A stretch of 45,052 nt of DNA from a virus: positions 1-45,052 of IMG/VR virus record IMGVR_UViG_3300020219_000024. One strand, written 5' to 3'. Each line of letters begins with the position of its first letter. Within the stretch, counting starts at the first letter, position 1. Below are positions 21,472-30,219 of this stretch, in pieces. The notes beneath the pieces are model-generated. The model made no database searches and had not been told where the DNA came from. It worked only from the letters and a program-made list of their open reading frames with translations. The translations under genes and the position numbers were made by a program.

Positions 21472-23709
21472 TTGGCGACACTTGAATGGGACTTCCGCGT
21501 TGTAAACGCGAACACGGTTGACCGAGCCCTTGCGGGTATTGAGCGCCGTGTTGCCGTCCACAATCAACGCATTGCTAGGACGCTTGGGCAGTCAGGGAGA
21601 GCGCCTGGACGAGGAGCAGGCAGTGCCGGCGGTGCAGCGAATCAAGAGACCGCGTTTGCGAACAAGGTCGCTGTAGACCGTCTTCGCGCTGAGACAAAGG
21701 CCAACCTCGCGATCCAGAAGTCGCAACTCAAGCGAGTCGAGACGGTTGAGCGCTCCGAGCTATCGGCAATCAACCGGGCTAAAGCCGCGCGGTTATCCGG
21801 TGTGGCTCAGGAGAAGGCGTTCACCAGCAAGGTCGCGATTGAAAAGATGCGCGCCGATGCCAAGGCGCAGCTATCCGGGCAGAAGATGGCGTTCCAGCGG
21901 GTCCAGTCCGCCGAGCGCGCAGAGCTGTCAGCGATCCGGCGCATTGAGAGCGCTCGGATCTCGTCCGATGCTAGAGCTGCTAGGGCAGCTGCTCAGGAGA
22001 TCAAGGTCCGCGCACGTGCGGCCGACCAGGCATGGAAGGCCCGCGAGCGAGCGTCCGTCAAGACCGGGCGGGCCGTCGGATCATCCGTGACAGGGGCCGT
22101 CGGCGGCGTTGGGCGCCTCGCTGGCGCTGCTTTGAGCATCGGCGGGGGCTTTGCCCTGGCCGGCGCGCTTAGCGCGCAGCAGAGCGAGCAGGCGCAGGCG
22201 AGCAAGCTTGCCAACCAAGCCGACATGCCGGGTCAGAAGGGCCAGATTCTCAAGGAAGCCCAAAACGTCCGGGGCTTCACGGGCTCCGAGGCGCTGAGCG
22301 GCATGGAGTCCTTTGTCACCCTGACTGGCGACCTTCAGACCGCGCGAACGCTCATCGGCGAACTCGGTGACCTCTCGCTTGCCACCGGCACGGACCTTGG
22401 CGACATGGGTGCCGTTGCTGGCGAAGTTTTCAACGCGCTAAAGACATCGGTAACAGATCCGGTCGAGCGCATGAAGCAGATGAAAGACGTGATGCGCACG
22501 TTGGCTCAGCAGGGCACGATGGGTGCGGTTGAGATCCGAGACCTCGCATCACAGTTCGGCAAGCTTGGCGCCGCCACCCAGATGTTTGAGGGTAAGAGTT
22601 CCGACAAGCTCAAGCTGGTCGGCGCCTTCGCTCAGGTCGCAAAGGAATCCGGCGGCTCTGCAAGCGCGGAAGATGCGGCAACCTCCGTTGCTCGTTTCGG
22701 CTCCGACGTTGTCACGAACCGCAAGAAGTTTGCAGCCATCGGCGTCGATGTCACGAGCAAGACCGACAAGACCAAGCTACGCGACCCGATGGAGATCATC
22801 GCGGACGTTCTGGATAAAACCGGCGGCGACGTGACCAAGACTAGCGGGCTCCTCGGCATGGAGTCGCGCAAGGTCCTGCAAGGCTTTACCGGCACCTACG
22901 GCGAAGCCGAGAAGCGTGAGAAGGGTTCCGGCAAGGCAGCCGTGCTGGCCAAGGCCGCTGCGTTCTCAGGCGCCACGCTCACTCAGGGGGACATCAACGA
23001 ACGCGTTGGCTCCCGCATGGAAGATAGCGACATGCAGTTCAAGGAGGCGATGAAGCAATTCAACGCCGCCATGGGAACGCAGATGTTGCCGGCCATCACG
23101 AAGCTGATCCCGAAGTTCGTGGAATTGATCGGCCCGATGACGAAGATAGCCGAAGCAGCTGCGCACTTTGCAGCCTTCCTTATCGACAACCCGCTCAAAG
23201 GATTCGGCGCCATTTTGGCTGCCAAAGCAGCGGCTGATTTCGTGGCGGCTGGTCTTCCCGCGGCCATCGGTGGGCAGATGAATGCCATCGTTTCCGGTTT
23301 CAGCTCAAGCATGGGCGCAGGCGCATCGGCGGTGGGCAAGTTCGCCGGAGCCGCTGGGCTTGCGGGCCTCGCGCTCTACGCGGCTTATGATCAGTTCTCC
23401 AAGCTCACGGCCGAGAACAAGAACCTAGGCATTGACGACGCAGCCAAGGTCTTTGGCGACGGTAAAGGCGACTGGGGCCTTTCGGCAATGTTCACGTCAC
23501 TCGACGCCAAGAACAACGCGGAAGCCGTCGCGAATCGCAAGGCCGAGGACGGCAAGGCAGCCGCAGAGAAAGCGGCAGCCGACACAGCCGCAGCTTTAGC
23601 ATCGCGCGACATGGCCAAGGCCTCGACCGAGGCGGCCGTGGAGCTAAGGAAGCTCAAGGGCGGTGCGCTACCCAACCGCGGCGATCAGCCCACCAATCCA
23701 GTCAAGTAA
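21472..23709 (+). CDS. Tape measure protein
   Basis: The longest gene of the tail block sets tail length. The first 200 residues are heptad-rich and internally repetitive: VERSELSAINRAKAARLSGV, then VQSAERAELSAIRRIESARI, and NKVAVDRLRAETKA with SKVAIEKMRADAKA form about two copies of a 60-residue unit. A hydrophobic Gly/Ala region follows (GAVGGVGRLAGAALSIGGGF), then long helices and a further hydrophobic region near 570-640. The TTG start fits spacing from the previous stop. At 745 aa, the usual rule of about 0.15 nm per residue would give a tail near 110 nm. The 3' end overlaps an antisense gene by eight bases. Confidence 0.93.
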   Translation: MATLEWDFRVVNANTVDRALAGIERRVAVHNQRIARTLGQSGRAPGRGAGSAGGAANQETAFANKVAVDRLRAETKANLAIQKSQLKRVETVERSELSAINRAKAARLSGVAQEKAFTSKVAIEKMRADAKAQLSGQKMAFQRVQSAERAELSAIRRIESARISSDARAARAAAQEIKVRARAADQAWKARERASVKTGRAVGSSVTGAVGGVGRLAGAALSIGGGFALAGALSAQQSEQAQASKLANQADMPGQKGQILKEAQNVRGFTGSEALSGMESFVTLTGDLQTARTLIGELGDLSLATGTDLGDMGAVAGEVFNALKTSVTDPVERMKQMKDVMRTLAQQGTMGAVEIRDLASQFGKLGAATQMFEGKSSDKLKLVGAFAQVAKESGGSASAEDAATSVARFGSDVVTNRKKFAAIGVDVTSKTDKTKLRDPMEIIADVLDKTGGDVTKTSGLLGMESRKVLQGFTGTYGEAEKREKGSGKAAVLAKAAAFSGATLTQGDINERVGSRMEDSDMQFKEAMKQFNAAMGTQMLPAITKLIPKFVELIGPMTKIAEAAAHFAAFLIDNPLKGFGAILAAKAAADFVAAGLPAAIGGQMNAIVSGFSSSMGAGASAVGKFAGAAGLAGLALYAAYDQFSKLTAENKNLGIDDAAKVFGDGKGDWGLSAMFTSLDAKNNAEAVANRKAEDGKAAAEKAAADTAAALASRDMAKASTEAAVELRKLKGGALPNRGDQPTNPVK

Positions 23710-24082
23710 ACGAGTGCCGACAGAAGCGGCAGATGCGGGCGGATACCTGCACCGCCTCGCCACAGTCCGGGCAATGTCTAGCAACTTCGATTTGCCGCGT
23801 TGGCTTGACGGGCTGCGCCGCCCTCCGCTTTGCGGCCACTCTACCCCAGACGAGAAACCCAACGAGCAACGCCAGAAACGCGAGCATCGCCAAGCCCTCG
23901 TTACGCTGATACCAGTCGCTCAGACTTCGACTCTCAGACGTGTCAGCCGTGCAAGCCCTGAAACCCAGGAAGGCAAGCGCAAACGTTCCGAGCGCACTCA
24001 AGCAGCCGCACCCGTGCTGCACCTTGACCGTCTGAGTCTCCACCATTCCCCAAAAGCTTGGCGTTATTGGCCGAGAAGTCAA
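23702..24082 (-). CDS. Antisense zinc-ribbon membrane protein (moron-like)
   Basis: A 126-residue gene on the opposite strand within the tail operon. The C-terminus CPDCGEAVQVSARICRFC (residues 104-121) is a complete four-Cys zinc ribbon of the type common in small bacterial membrane proteins (UPF0547-like CPxC...CxxC). Two hydrophobic segments precede it (GTFALAFLGF about residues 32-41; LAMLAFLALLVGFLVWG about 65-81), with a basic KRRAAQPVKPTR just after the second. It overlaps the tape-measure end tail-to-tail and starts 13 bases from the divergent gpN-like ATG, so its promoter would lie inside that gene. An in-frame ATG at 24046 is an alternative start. Orientation and content suggest a cargo gene expressed apart from the late operon. 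Confidence 0.85.
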   Translation of the reverse strand: MTSRPITPSFWGMVETQTVKVQHGCGCLSALGTFALAFLGFRACTADTSESRSLSDWYQRNEGLAMLAFLALLVGFLVWGRVAAKRRAAQPVKPTRQIEVARHCPDCGEAVQVSARICRFCRHSFT

Positions 24083-24095
24083 CAGCCCCTAGCAA

Positions 24096-25004
24096 ATGAC
24101 CGACGTTTTCAAGCATCTAGACCCACTCAAGTGGCGAGGCCTCGTGCTGCCGCTCACGGCGCGCTCGGTTTCGTTCGCCCATGAGGACGCGCGGCATAAG
24201 TTTCAATACAAGGATGGCGAGTTCATCGACTCGACCGGCGCCAAGAACTGGACGTTTAGCTACACCATACCGTTTCGCGAGGACATCGCGACCGGGCCAT
24301 ATCTGAATCTGTTCACCGAGACGATGCCAAAGTTTATCGAGGCATGTCGCAACCGCTCACGCGGACCGCTTTGGGATCCTGTTCTTGGTTACTTCGATGC
24401 CAAGTGTGTAAGCTTCAGCGCAACGTCAGACGTCAACAGGCGCGACGGCGACGACATTCAAGTTGAGTTCGTTCACGCTCCAGAGATTGACGTGCTGGCG
24501 CTTGACGAGTTCTCGGTTAGCTCACTCAAGGGCCTAGAGACCGACGTGCGGGCCCTCGATGAAGAGGTTGAAAAGATAGACTGGGAGCAAGAGGCGCCAC
24601 CCGAGCCGCTGGTCAATCCCATCGCAGCCATCAGTGGCCTTGGTCGCCAGGTGGAGCAGCAGGGTAACAAGCTGTCGGCAACGCTCGATGATACCGCTGC
24701 GCGCTGCGAGGACCTGGAGCAGACCATCGACCGCCTAGAGAACCCGCAAACGTGGGAGCTTCGGCGGTCATCTAGGCGCACGCGCGACTCAGCCTATCAG
24801 CTCAAAGAGCGCCTCAAAGACCCTCAGCGCAAGGTGGTCACGGTAACGCTCCGCTACGCGCAAACGGTCTCCGAGGTCGCCAACAACTTCAGCATGACCG
24901 TGGTCGAGCTCATGCAACTCAACCCGCTTTTTGCCCGCACACCGGGCGTCAAGGCGAACACCCCGGTCAACATTTACGAGAGCAACACCGGTGGCTCAGC
25001 CTGA
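24096..25004 (+). CDS. Mu gpN-like DNA circularisation/tail protein with C-terminal LysM-like domain
   Basis: Residues 1-120 (LKWRGLVLPLTARSVSFAHE, then KNWTFSYTIPFREDI and FIEACRNRSRGPLWDPVLG) match the N-terminal domain named for Mu gpN, found in tail and baseplate proteins placed after the tape measure. The middle is a coiled coil (GLGRQVEQQGNKLSATLDD). The C-terminus (AQTVSEVANNFSMTVVELMQ followed by LNP and VNIY) is a LysM-like fold, which usually binds peptidoglycan. A baseplate component that helps dock on or cross the cell wall is therefore plausible. The start has a poor ribosome site. Confidence 0.88.
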   Translation: MTDVFKHLDPLKWRGLVLPLTARSVSFAHEDARHKFQYKDGEFIDSTGAKNWTFSYTIPFREDIATGPYLNLFTETMPKFIEACRNRSRGPLWDPVLGYFDAKCVSFSATSDVNRRDGDDIQVEFVHAPEIDVLALDEFSVSSLKGLETDVRALDEEVEKIDWEQEAPPEPLVNPIAAISGLGRQVEQQGNKLSATLDDTAARCEDLEQTIDRLENPQTWELRRSSRRTRDSAYQLKERLKDPQRKVVTVTLRYAQTVSEVANNFSMTVVELMQLNPLFARTPGVKANTPVNIYESNTGGSA

Positions 25005-26196
25005 CGAGACAGACCCGCAGCTCCTGGTGAAACTGGAGACAAGCGGACGGGCTCTCACCAACATCACCGAATATTCTCTCCAGTCGTCGTTCCTGACCTC
25101 AACCGATGGGTTTGAGTTCACAACCTACGCGGAGGATCGCACCAAACTTCAAGACCTCGAGCTTGAGCCGGTCGAGCTTCTGCTCAACGGTAACAGTCAA
25201 GTGATCGGGCGAATCGACCAATCCGAGATTGGTGGCAACGGGTCCGCGGTCACGTTCCGAGGTCGCGACTTCGTTTCAGATCTGGTTGAGTGCAACGTTG
25301 ATCCAACCCTGAAAATCACTCAGGGGATGTCGCTCTTTGAGGCCATTACGCTAGCGGCGTCGCCAGTCGGCATCGATTCGATCATCAGCGACGACGACAT
25401 AGCGATGCGGGAAATCCGCTGCGGCGTGAAGGGCAAGAAGAGCAGCGGGGACAGCGGCATTAAGGCGCTGACGGTTGAGGACCTAAAGCCCAAGTCCGGC
25501 GAGGGTATCTACGAGTTTTGCAATCGGCTCTGCGCTCGCTTCGGCGTGACCATTCAGCCAGGCAACAACCGCACAACGCTAGTGCTCGCCGCACCTAGCT
25601 ACTCACAGACACCGCTCTACGAGCTCCAGCGCACGGACGACCCAGACAAGAGCGTTGCCAACAATATCTTGGATGCGCGGGTCACGCGGGATTACTCAAG
25701 CTTCCCGACCTACACGTTAATGAACGCCAAAACTGGCGAAAGCGGCCAGGCAAAAAAGGACGTAGTCAAACACTTTGACATGTCGATTCTGGCCTCCGAG
25801 TTCAACAACGAAATGGGCCGCATCCTAGGCGCACACTCGGTGCCAGGCCGCCGCAAGCCAGAGCCGGGCATTGGCCCGCTACCGCCGTCTCAACTCTATC
25901 GGCTGCTGTACCTCCGAGACGAGGAAAGCCGAACGCAGGAGCAGCTAGAGCGAGCAGCAAGGCGCGCCATCAGCTCCAGGCTCAAGGACACGCTGCGCTA
26001 CTCCGCCACGCTCCTAGGCCACCAGGACCCGCACAGCGGGGCGCTCTGGGCGATTGACACCATGGTCCGAGTCTCCGATTCGATCCTCGGCGTCAACGAA
26101 GACCTCTGGATCGAATCTAGAACCTTCAAATATTCCGCAGGCCAAGGCGCCACGACTGAGATCGAATGCTGGCGCCCCAACTCCTTTGTGATCTGA
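24991..26196 (+). CDS. Baseplate hub protein (Mu gpP/gp44-like)
   Basis: This hub sits at the base of the tail tube. The start is GTG 24991, overlapping the gpN-like stop by 14 bases. Key features: QLLVKLETSGRALTNITEYS at the start, TFRGRDFVSDLVECNVDP near residue 90 (the F.GRD.. pattern of gpP/gpD hubs), GIYEFCNRLCARFGVTIQPG near 175, and AIDTMVRVSDSILGVNEDLW towards the end. Length of about 400 is typical. It precedes the spike gene, as in Mu and P2 relatives. Confidence 0.9.
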   Translation: MAQPDETDPQLLVKLETSGRALTNITEYSLQSSFLTSTDGFEFTTYAEDRTKLQDLELEPVELLLNGNSQVIGRIDQSEIGGNGSAVTFRGRDFVSDLVECNVDPTLKITQGMSLFEAITLAASPVGIDSIISDDDIAMREIRCGVKGKKSSGDSGIKALTVEDLKPKSGEGIYEFCNRLCARFGVTIQPGNNRTTLVLAAPSYSQTPLYELQRTDDPDKSVANNILDARVTRDYSSFPTYTLMNAKTGESGQAKKDVVKHFDMSILASEFNNEMGRILGAHSVPGRRKPEPGIGPLPPSQLYRLLYLRDEESRTQEQLERAARRAISSRLKDTLRYSATLLGHQDPHSGALWAIDTMVRVSDSILGVNEDLWIESRTFKYSAGQGATTEIECWRPNSFVI

Positions 26197-26203
26197 ACCC
26201 CCT

Positions 26204-26827
26204 ATGCTGATCGACGTCGCACAGCTCGGAGCCTCCAAGCTCAACCCCAAAACAAACGCCGTTGTGGCTCAGGCGGGTATTCCGACCGGGCCCGACGAGC
26301 ACGAGGCGTTCGGTGAGCTTGACGTAATGGCTTGCCTCGGCGTGTTGGCAAAGCCTGCGCCCAAGAATGACAACGGGCATGTTGAGGCGGTAGTGGCGCG
26401 CGGCGTAGGCAACTCCAATGGCGTCATCATTGGGGCTCGCGACAATCGGAGCAGCAAGGTAGCGGGCGAGCTGAAGGACGGCGAAACCGCTCTCTTCGCA
26501 ACCGGCGAAGACTTCGATGCTCGAGTGCTCTGCAAGGACCAGCAGGTCGCAATTGTGGTCGGCGACGACATGGTTTTCAGCATGGACCGCAAGGAAAAGA
26601 AGATCTCGCTTGCCGCGTTCGGCTGCATCTTTGAGATCAGCGAGTCGGGCGGAATCAACATCTCGTCCGGTGGCGCCGGACTCATCATCAGCGGCTCGGG
26701 CGTGAACCTTTACGGCGGCTCGGTGGTAGTGGGCGGCATGGTTGGCACGCCGGCAACCGCGGTTATCATGGGCGTGACTGGCATCTCCGGCGTTCCCGCT
26801 CCAAACGTATTCATCGGTGTCGGTTGA
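26204..26827 (+). CDS. Baseplate spike/puncturing protein (Mu gp45-like)
   Basis: 207 residues. The N-terminal half is an OB-type domain (HEAFGELDVMACLGVLAKPA, then GDDMVFSMDRKEKKISL). The C-terminal half is a Gly/Val/Ser repeat (GGAGLIISGSGVNLYGGS, VVVGGMVGTPATAVIMG) typical of the triple-stranded beta spike that pierces the outer membrane. No HxH iron motif is visible near the end, so the metal-tip type is not supported. The next gene starts in its stop codon (TTGA). Confidence 0.85.
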   Translation: MLIDVAQLGASKLNPKTNAVVAQAGIPTGPDEHEAFGELDVMACLGVLAKPAPKNDNGHVEAVVARGVGNSNGVIIGARDNRSSKVAGELKDGETALFATGEDFDARVLCKDQQVAIVVGDDMVFSMDRKEKKISLAAFGCIFEISESGGINISSGGAGLIISGSGVNLYGGSVVVGGMVGTPATAVIMGVTGISGVPAPNVFIGVG

Positions 26828-27126
26828 GCCGCTGCGCGTTCAATCTGCCGAGCTTCCAGCTCCCGATACCAGCGCTGCCTTCGCTGCCGACGTTTCCCAG
26901 CTTCAGCATCGGCATTCCGGGGCTGACACTGAACCTCTCGCTGCCGAGCTTTCAGCTCCCCATCCCGGCGCTTCCCTCACTCCCGACACTGCCGAGCTTT
27001 GCCATCGGCATACCAGGGATTCAGCTCAATTTCGCCGCCATGCTTCCCTCGTTTCAGCTCCCCATCCCGGCATTGCCGCAGCTGCCCAACTTCCCGAACT
27101 TTGGCATCGCTTGCCCCCTGGATTGA
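26824..27126 (+). CDS. Triple-repeat Pro/Leu/Phe-rich protein behind the spike
   Basis: A 100-residue protein built from three near-identical units, each starting LPSFQLPIPALP. The first two continue LPxxPSFxIGIPGxxLN, and the third ends FPNFGIACPLD. It is extremely Pro/Leu/Ile-rich with almost no charge, so an extended, hydrophobic rod or plug is expected. The TTG start overlaps the spike stop. It is two bases from the wedge gene. In position it could cap or fill the spike, like the PAAR tip proteins of other systems, but there is no sequence likeness to them. Confidence 0.8.
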   Translation: MSRCAFNLPSFQLPIPALPSLPTFPSFSIGIPGLTLNLSLPSFQLPIPALPSLPTLPSFAIGIPGIQLNFAAMLPSFQLPIPALPQLPNFPNFGIACPLD

Positions 27127-27127
27127 T

Positions 27128-27565
27128 ATGGGACTCGGCGTCAAATCAGTAGGCCTGTTCCCGTTTGGCTACGGCACCCCGGTCACAGGCGCGGCTCCAG
27201 CCGATGGCCCTTCGGGCGTGCGTTACCTAAACTTTCAGACGCGAGACTACGAAGTCGACGCAACCACGCGACAGCTCAAGCAGATGCCGAGCCTACGACA
27301 GCGCGTGCTGATTCGCCTGATGACACTGGTGGGTTCAAGCACCGTGCAGCCGACCTTCGGAATCAGCCTCCCTGATCGAATGGGCGACGGCTTCGAGCGA
27401 ATTGTTAACACCGCAGTGCGCTCGGCCTTTCGACAGGAAACCACGATTGAGAAAATCATGCGTATTGACCAAATCTCGACCGTGAAGCTCAGCAGCGGGC
27501 GTGCTCAGATCACCTTGATATTCACCGACCTAAAAAGCGGGAATGTGGATCGGGTGATCGCGTGA
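27128..27565 (+). CDS. Baseplate wedge protein (gp25/Mu gp46-like)
   Basis: The gp25 family nucleates sheath contraction at the baseplate. Visible: QRVLIRLMTLVGSSTVQPTF (the LlTp.GsR..rP.FG-like stretch), GISLPDRMGDGFERIVNTAV, and IDQISTVKLSSGRAQITLIF near the end, the paired strands of the family. The start is ATG 27128, two bases after the repeat-protein stop. A longer frame from 26999 lies inside the previous gene and was rejected. Length of 145 aa matches the family. Confidence 0.87.
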   Translation: MGLGVKSVGLFPFGYGTPVTGAAPADGPSGVRYLNFQTRDYEVDATTRQLKQMPSLRQRVLIRLMTLVGSSTVQPTFGISLPDRMGDGFERIVNTAVRSAFRQETTIEKIMRIDQISTVKLSSGRAQITLIFTDLKSGNVDRVIA

Positions 27566-29061
27566 GCTCCAAGCTGACCGTTGTCAAAAACGCTGCCGAG
27601 CTGCGTGATCAGTTCCTGCGCGACATTCGCCTAGCGGCAATCGATGCGGGCGTAACGGCTCCTCCTGTCACACCCGGCACGGACTGGTTCATGTTGGCGA
27701 CAGCGGTCGCGAACGTGGGTCTAATCGCTCAGGCGAACATCGCCATCTCTGACTCTGAGATCTCAATCTTCACTGCCTCAACCGAGCGCCTAGCACAGCT
27801 CCGTAGTGAGTACGGCCTGCCAGAGGTACAGAAGTCTGGCGCCTCAGGGCGCGTGACCATCAGCGTTTCAGGCGCGGCAACGATACCATCAGGCACTCAG
27901 TTGCTTCTGCCCAACGGTTTCCGAATTCAGGTTGTCGGCACCTACGTCAGCCCGACCGACGGACAAGAAATTGACGTGACCGCGGTGGACCTCGGCAGCG
28001 CATCCAACACAGTCGCGGGCACGCCTGTTCGGTTCATCAGCGCGCCGTTCAACATCCTCGAGGTCGCTACGGTCTCAATCGGCGCCCCGCTGACTGGCGG
28101 CATCGACACCGAGACCGAGGACAGGCTTCGTAAGCGCATCCTCAACGTGACGCAGAACCGCCCAGCCGGCGGCAATTGGGCACACGTCCGCGAGGTCGCG
28201 CTTAACTCCAGCGGGGCTGTGCAGGATTGCTTTATCTATCCGGGACTCGGCGGCCCGGGCTCATCGCAGGCCGTGCCGGTCAAGATGTATGACAGGCCAA
28301 ATCTAAACTTCTCGCGCGCTATGAATGCCGCGCAACTAAACACGGTCCGCGGCGCCATCCAGTCACAGTTTGGGCTCGACACCGAGCACGTGATTCGGGC
28401 AGCCGCAGACGAGCGCGTTGACGTAGCGCTCTCGATGTCTCTCCCGGCCTCCGCGCTGGCGGGCGGCACCGGCCTAGGCTGGCTTGACCCGACGCCTTGG
28501 CCCACGCCTACGGGCGCAGACCTCGGGCGCTGCCAGGTGTCGGTCTACACGGGCGTGACGCTCACCACGAGCGCAGCGACCACGACGACTCCGGCGGCGC
28601 TGCAAACCAAAATTGCCTGGTGGTCGCCGAATGACATGCGCTTTTACCAAGGCCTCGTCATCTCCTACACGGGCGGCACCGGCGCATGGGAGCTGATTCT
28701 CGACAAGCCTCTCGCGGACTCTACGGGAGCTGCGCCGGCGGTCGGTGACTACATATGCCCAGCGGCCAAGTCGCTCTCACTCTACGGCGACGCGTGGCTT
28801 GACCTGCTTGAGAATCTAGGCCCGGGCGAGAACACGGCGGACATCAATCGCCTCCCGCGCTCGCTCCGCAAGCCACTTGTCACCGACGCTGCACCAAGCT
28901 CCGTCAACGCAGCTGCGCTCTCACGCTTCACCGACAAGTTCAGTGAGATCAATTCGACCGCGGTCAGCTACTCAAGCCAGACCGTGCCGACAACCCCCGT
29001 CATCGTCTCAGCTAGTCCCAACGTTTTAAGCCCGCGCAAGTTCGCAGTTTACCCGGCATAA
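27562..29061 (+). CDS. Baseplate J-like protein (Mu gp47-like)
   Basis: The J/gp6 family forms the wedge arms. Features: FLRDIRLAAIDAGVTAPPVT near the start, a strand-rich middle (GRVTISVSGAATIPSGTQLL, the hallmark IPaGT... loop), GGIDTETEDRLRKRILNVTQ at about 180, and NWAHVREVALNSSGAVQDCF just after. The C-terminal 200 residues include an insertion (TTTPAALQTKIAWWSPNDMR) and a final Ser/Thr tail. The GTG start overlaps the wedge stop by four bases. At 499 aa it is longer than Mu gp47 (about 360), mainly through the C-terminal extension. Confidence 0.9.
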   Translation: MSSKLTVVKNAAELRDQFLRDIRLAAIDAGVTAPPVTPGTDWFMLATAVANVGLIAQANIAISDSEISIFTASTERLAQLRSEYGLPEVQKSGASGRVTISVSGAATIPSGTQLLLPNGFRIQVVGTYVSPTDGQEIDVTAVDLGSASNTVAGTPVRFISAPFNILEVATVSIGAPLTGGIDTETEDRLRKRILNVTQNRPAGGNWAHVREVALNSSGAVQDCFIYPGLGGPGSSQAVPVKMYDRPNLNFSRAMNAAQLNTVRGAIQSQFGLDTEHVIRAAADERVDVALSMSLPASALAGGTGLGWLDPTPWPTPTGADLGRCQVSVYTGVTLTTSAATTTTPAALQTKIAWWSPNDMRFYQGLVISYTGGTGAWELILDKPLADSTGAAPAVGDYICPAAKSLSLYGDAWLDLLENLGPGENTADINRLPRSLRKPLVTDAAPSSVNAAALSRFTDKFSEINSTAVSYSSQTVPTTPVIVSASPNVLSPRKFAVYPA

Positions 29062-29064
29062 CCC

Positions 29065-30219
29065 ATGATTGCATTCTTCGAACGACTCAAGGCCATCGGT
29101 TGGGCATACGGCGAAAAGCTAACGTCCACGCAGCAGAGCGCCATCGATAGTCGTCAGCAAAAGCTGATGTCAGATCAAGTCGATGACTGGTTGCAGAACT
29201 GGACGACGGTGGCGCTAGCGCACGATGTCCATCATCCCACGCGGCTGGCGTCTGGTCTCACAATTGCTGGAGTTAACGCTGCATCAAATACCGTCATCTT
29301 CATGGCAGACGTGCAACGGGTCTCCACGAACAGGGTCGTGGCGCCAGCGTCCGGCAACTGGCAATATCAGGACTGTTGCGGGTACGGCACAAATGCGATG
29401 TTCGCGGGGTCGAACACCACGGACTACACAAAAGCCGTTTGGTCCGTCGACAAAGCCAACATGCTCAACATGACCGAGAGAACCATCACAGGGGCAGTTG
29501 TCGGCGACTTCGCGGGAGCTGGGTGCTATTGCGTTGTCGACCCGACCGACGGCTATTTTTACATCTTCTCCGGCGTAGCCGCTCGCAAGGTTTGGAGTTC
29601 TCCGACCGCAGCGACATGGACCGCTCGCGCCGCGGCCACGGGCGTCAACACGCTCAGTTCCGCAGGCGGCGGCACCGGTCGCCCGGTTGTGGCCAACAAC
29701 GGCCACCTAATCACGTTCGGCGACAACGGCGCAGCCATCGGCCAGTTCAGTTATTCGAGCGACTACGGGGCGACATGGACCACTACCACGATTGCCAGCT
29801 CGGAGCCGATTGTCGGAATGAATTGGAGTCCTACGCGCGGGCTATGGGTCGTGGTTGGCAAGTTCGGGAGGGTTTGGACGAGCGCCACTCCAGGCGGCGC
29901 GTTCACTTTGCAAAACACGGCATTCAGCACTGTTGCTCCCGCCAACAGAATAACGACTGTCGTCGTCGCGGATGGCGTTATCGCTGCCGTTTATGACAAT
30001 CTAGACGGCGGCGCCAACCGGCCCGGCTGCCTCTTGCTCTACAGCATTGATCTCGGGGCAACCTGGAAAGCCGTCGCCATCGATGAAGCCGAGAATGCAG
30101 GCCTTTGGTTTCTCGGCTTTGATAATCAGGCGCTATGGCTGCGCCGCGGCACGACAAACTACCGGACCAGAGCCATCGGTAACCCGATGACCGTGGCGAA
30201 CGGAACCATCGGCACATGA
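29065..30219 (+). CDS. Asp-box beta-propeller-like tail protein
   Basis: 384 residues. Two clear Asp-box (BNR) motifs, SSDYGATWTT near residue 233 and SIDLGATWKA near 328, with degenerate copies between them (VVGKFGRVWTSATPGG), indicate a beta-propeller like sialidases or photosystem-assembly proteins. The N-terminal 40 residues are helical (FFERLKAIGWAYGEKLTSTQ), probably the docking part. No sialidase Arg triad could be assigned. It opens the long host-recognition region. A carbohydrate-binding tail component is likely; enzymatic activity is unproven. Confidence 0.72.
   Translation: MIAFFERLKAIGWAYGEKLTSTQQSAIDSRQQKLMSDQVDDWLQNWTTVALAHDVHHPTRLASGLTIAGVNAASNTVIFMADVQRVSTNRVVAPASGNWQYQDCCGYGTNAMFAGSNTTDYTKAVWSVDKANMLNMTERTITGAVVGDFAGAGCYCVVDPTDGYFYIFSGVAARKVWSSPTAATWTARAAATGVNTLSSAGGGTGRPVVANNGHLITFGDNGAAIGQFSYSSDYGATWTTTTIASSEPIVGMNWSPTRGLWVVVGKFGRVWTSATPGGAFTLQNTAFSTVAPANRITTVVVADGVIAAVYDNLDGGANRPGCLLLYSIDLGATWKAVAIDEAENAGLWFLGFDNQALWLRRGTTNYRTRAIGNPMTVANGTIGT

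Noticed and set aside
23663-24184. Plus-strand frame through the tape-measure/gpN junction
   Set aside because: It is the antisense image of the minus-strand zinc-ribbon gene, whose motif and hydrophobic pattern are far more protein-like.
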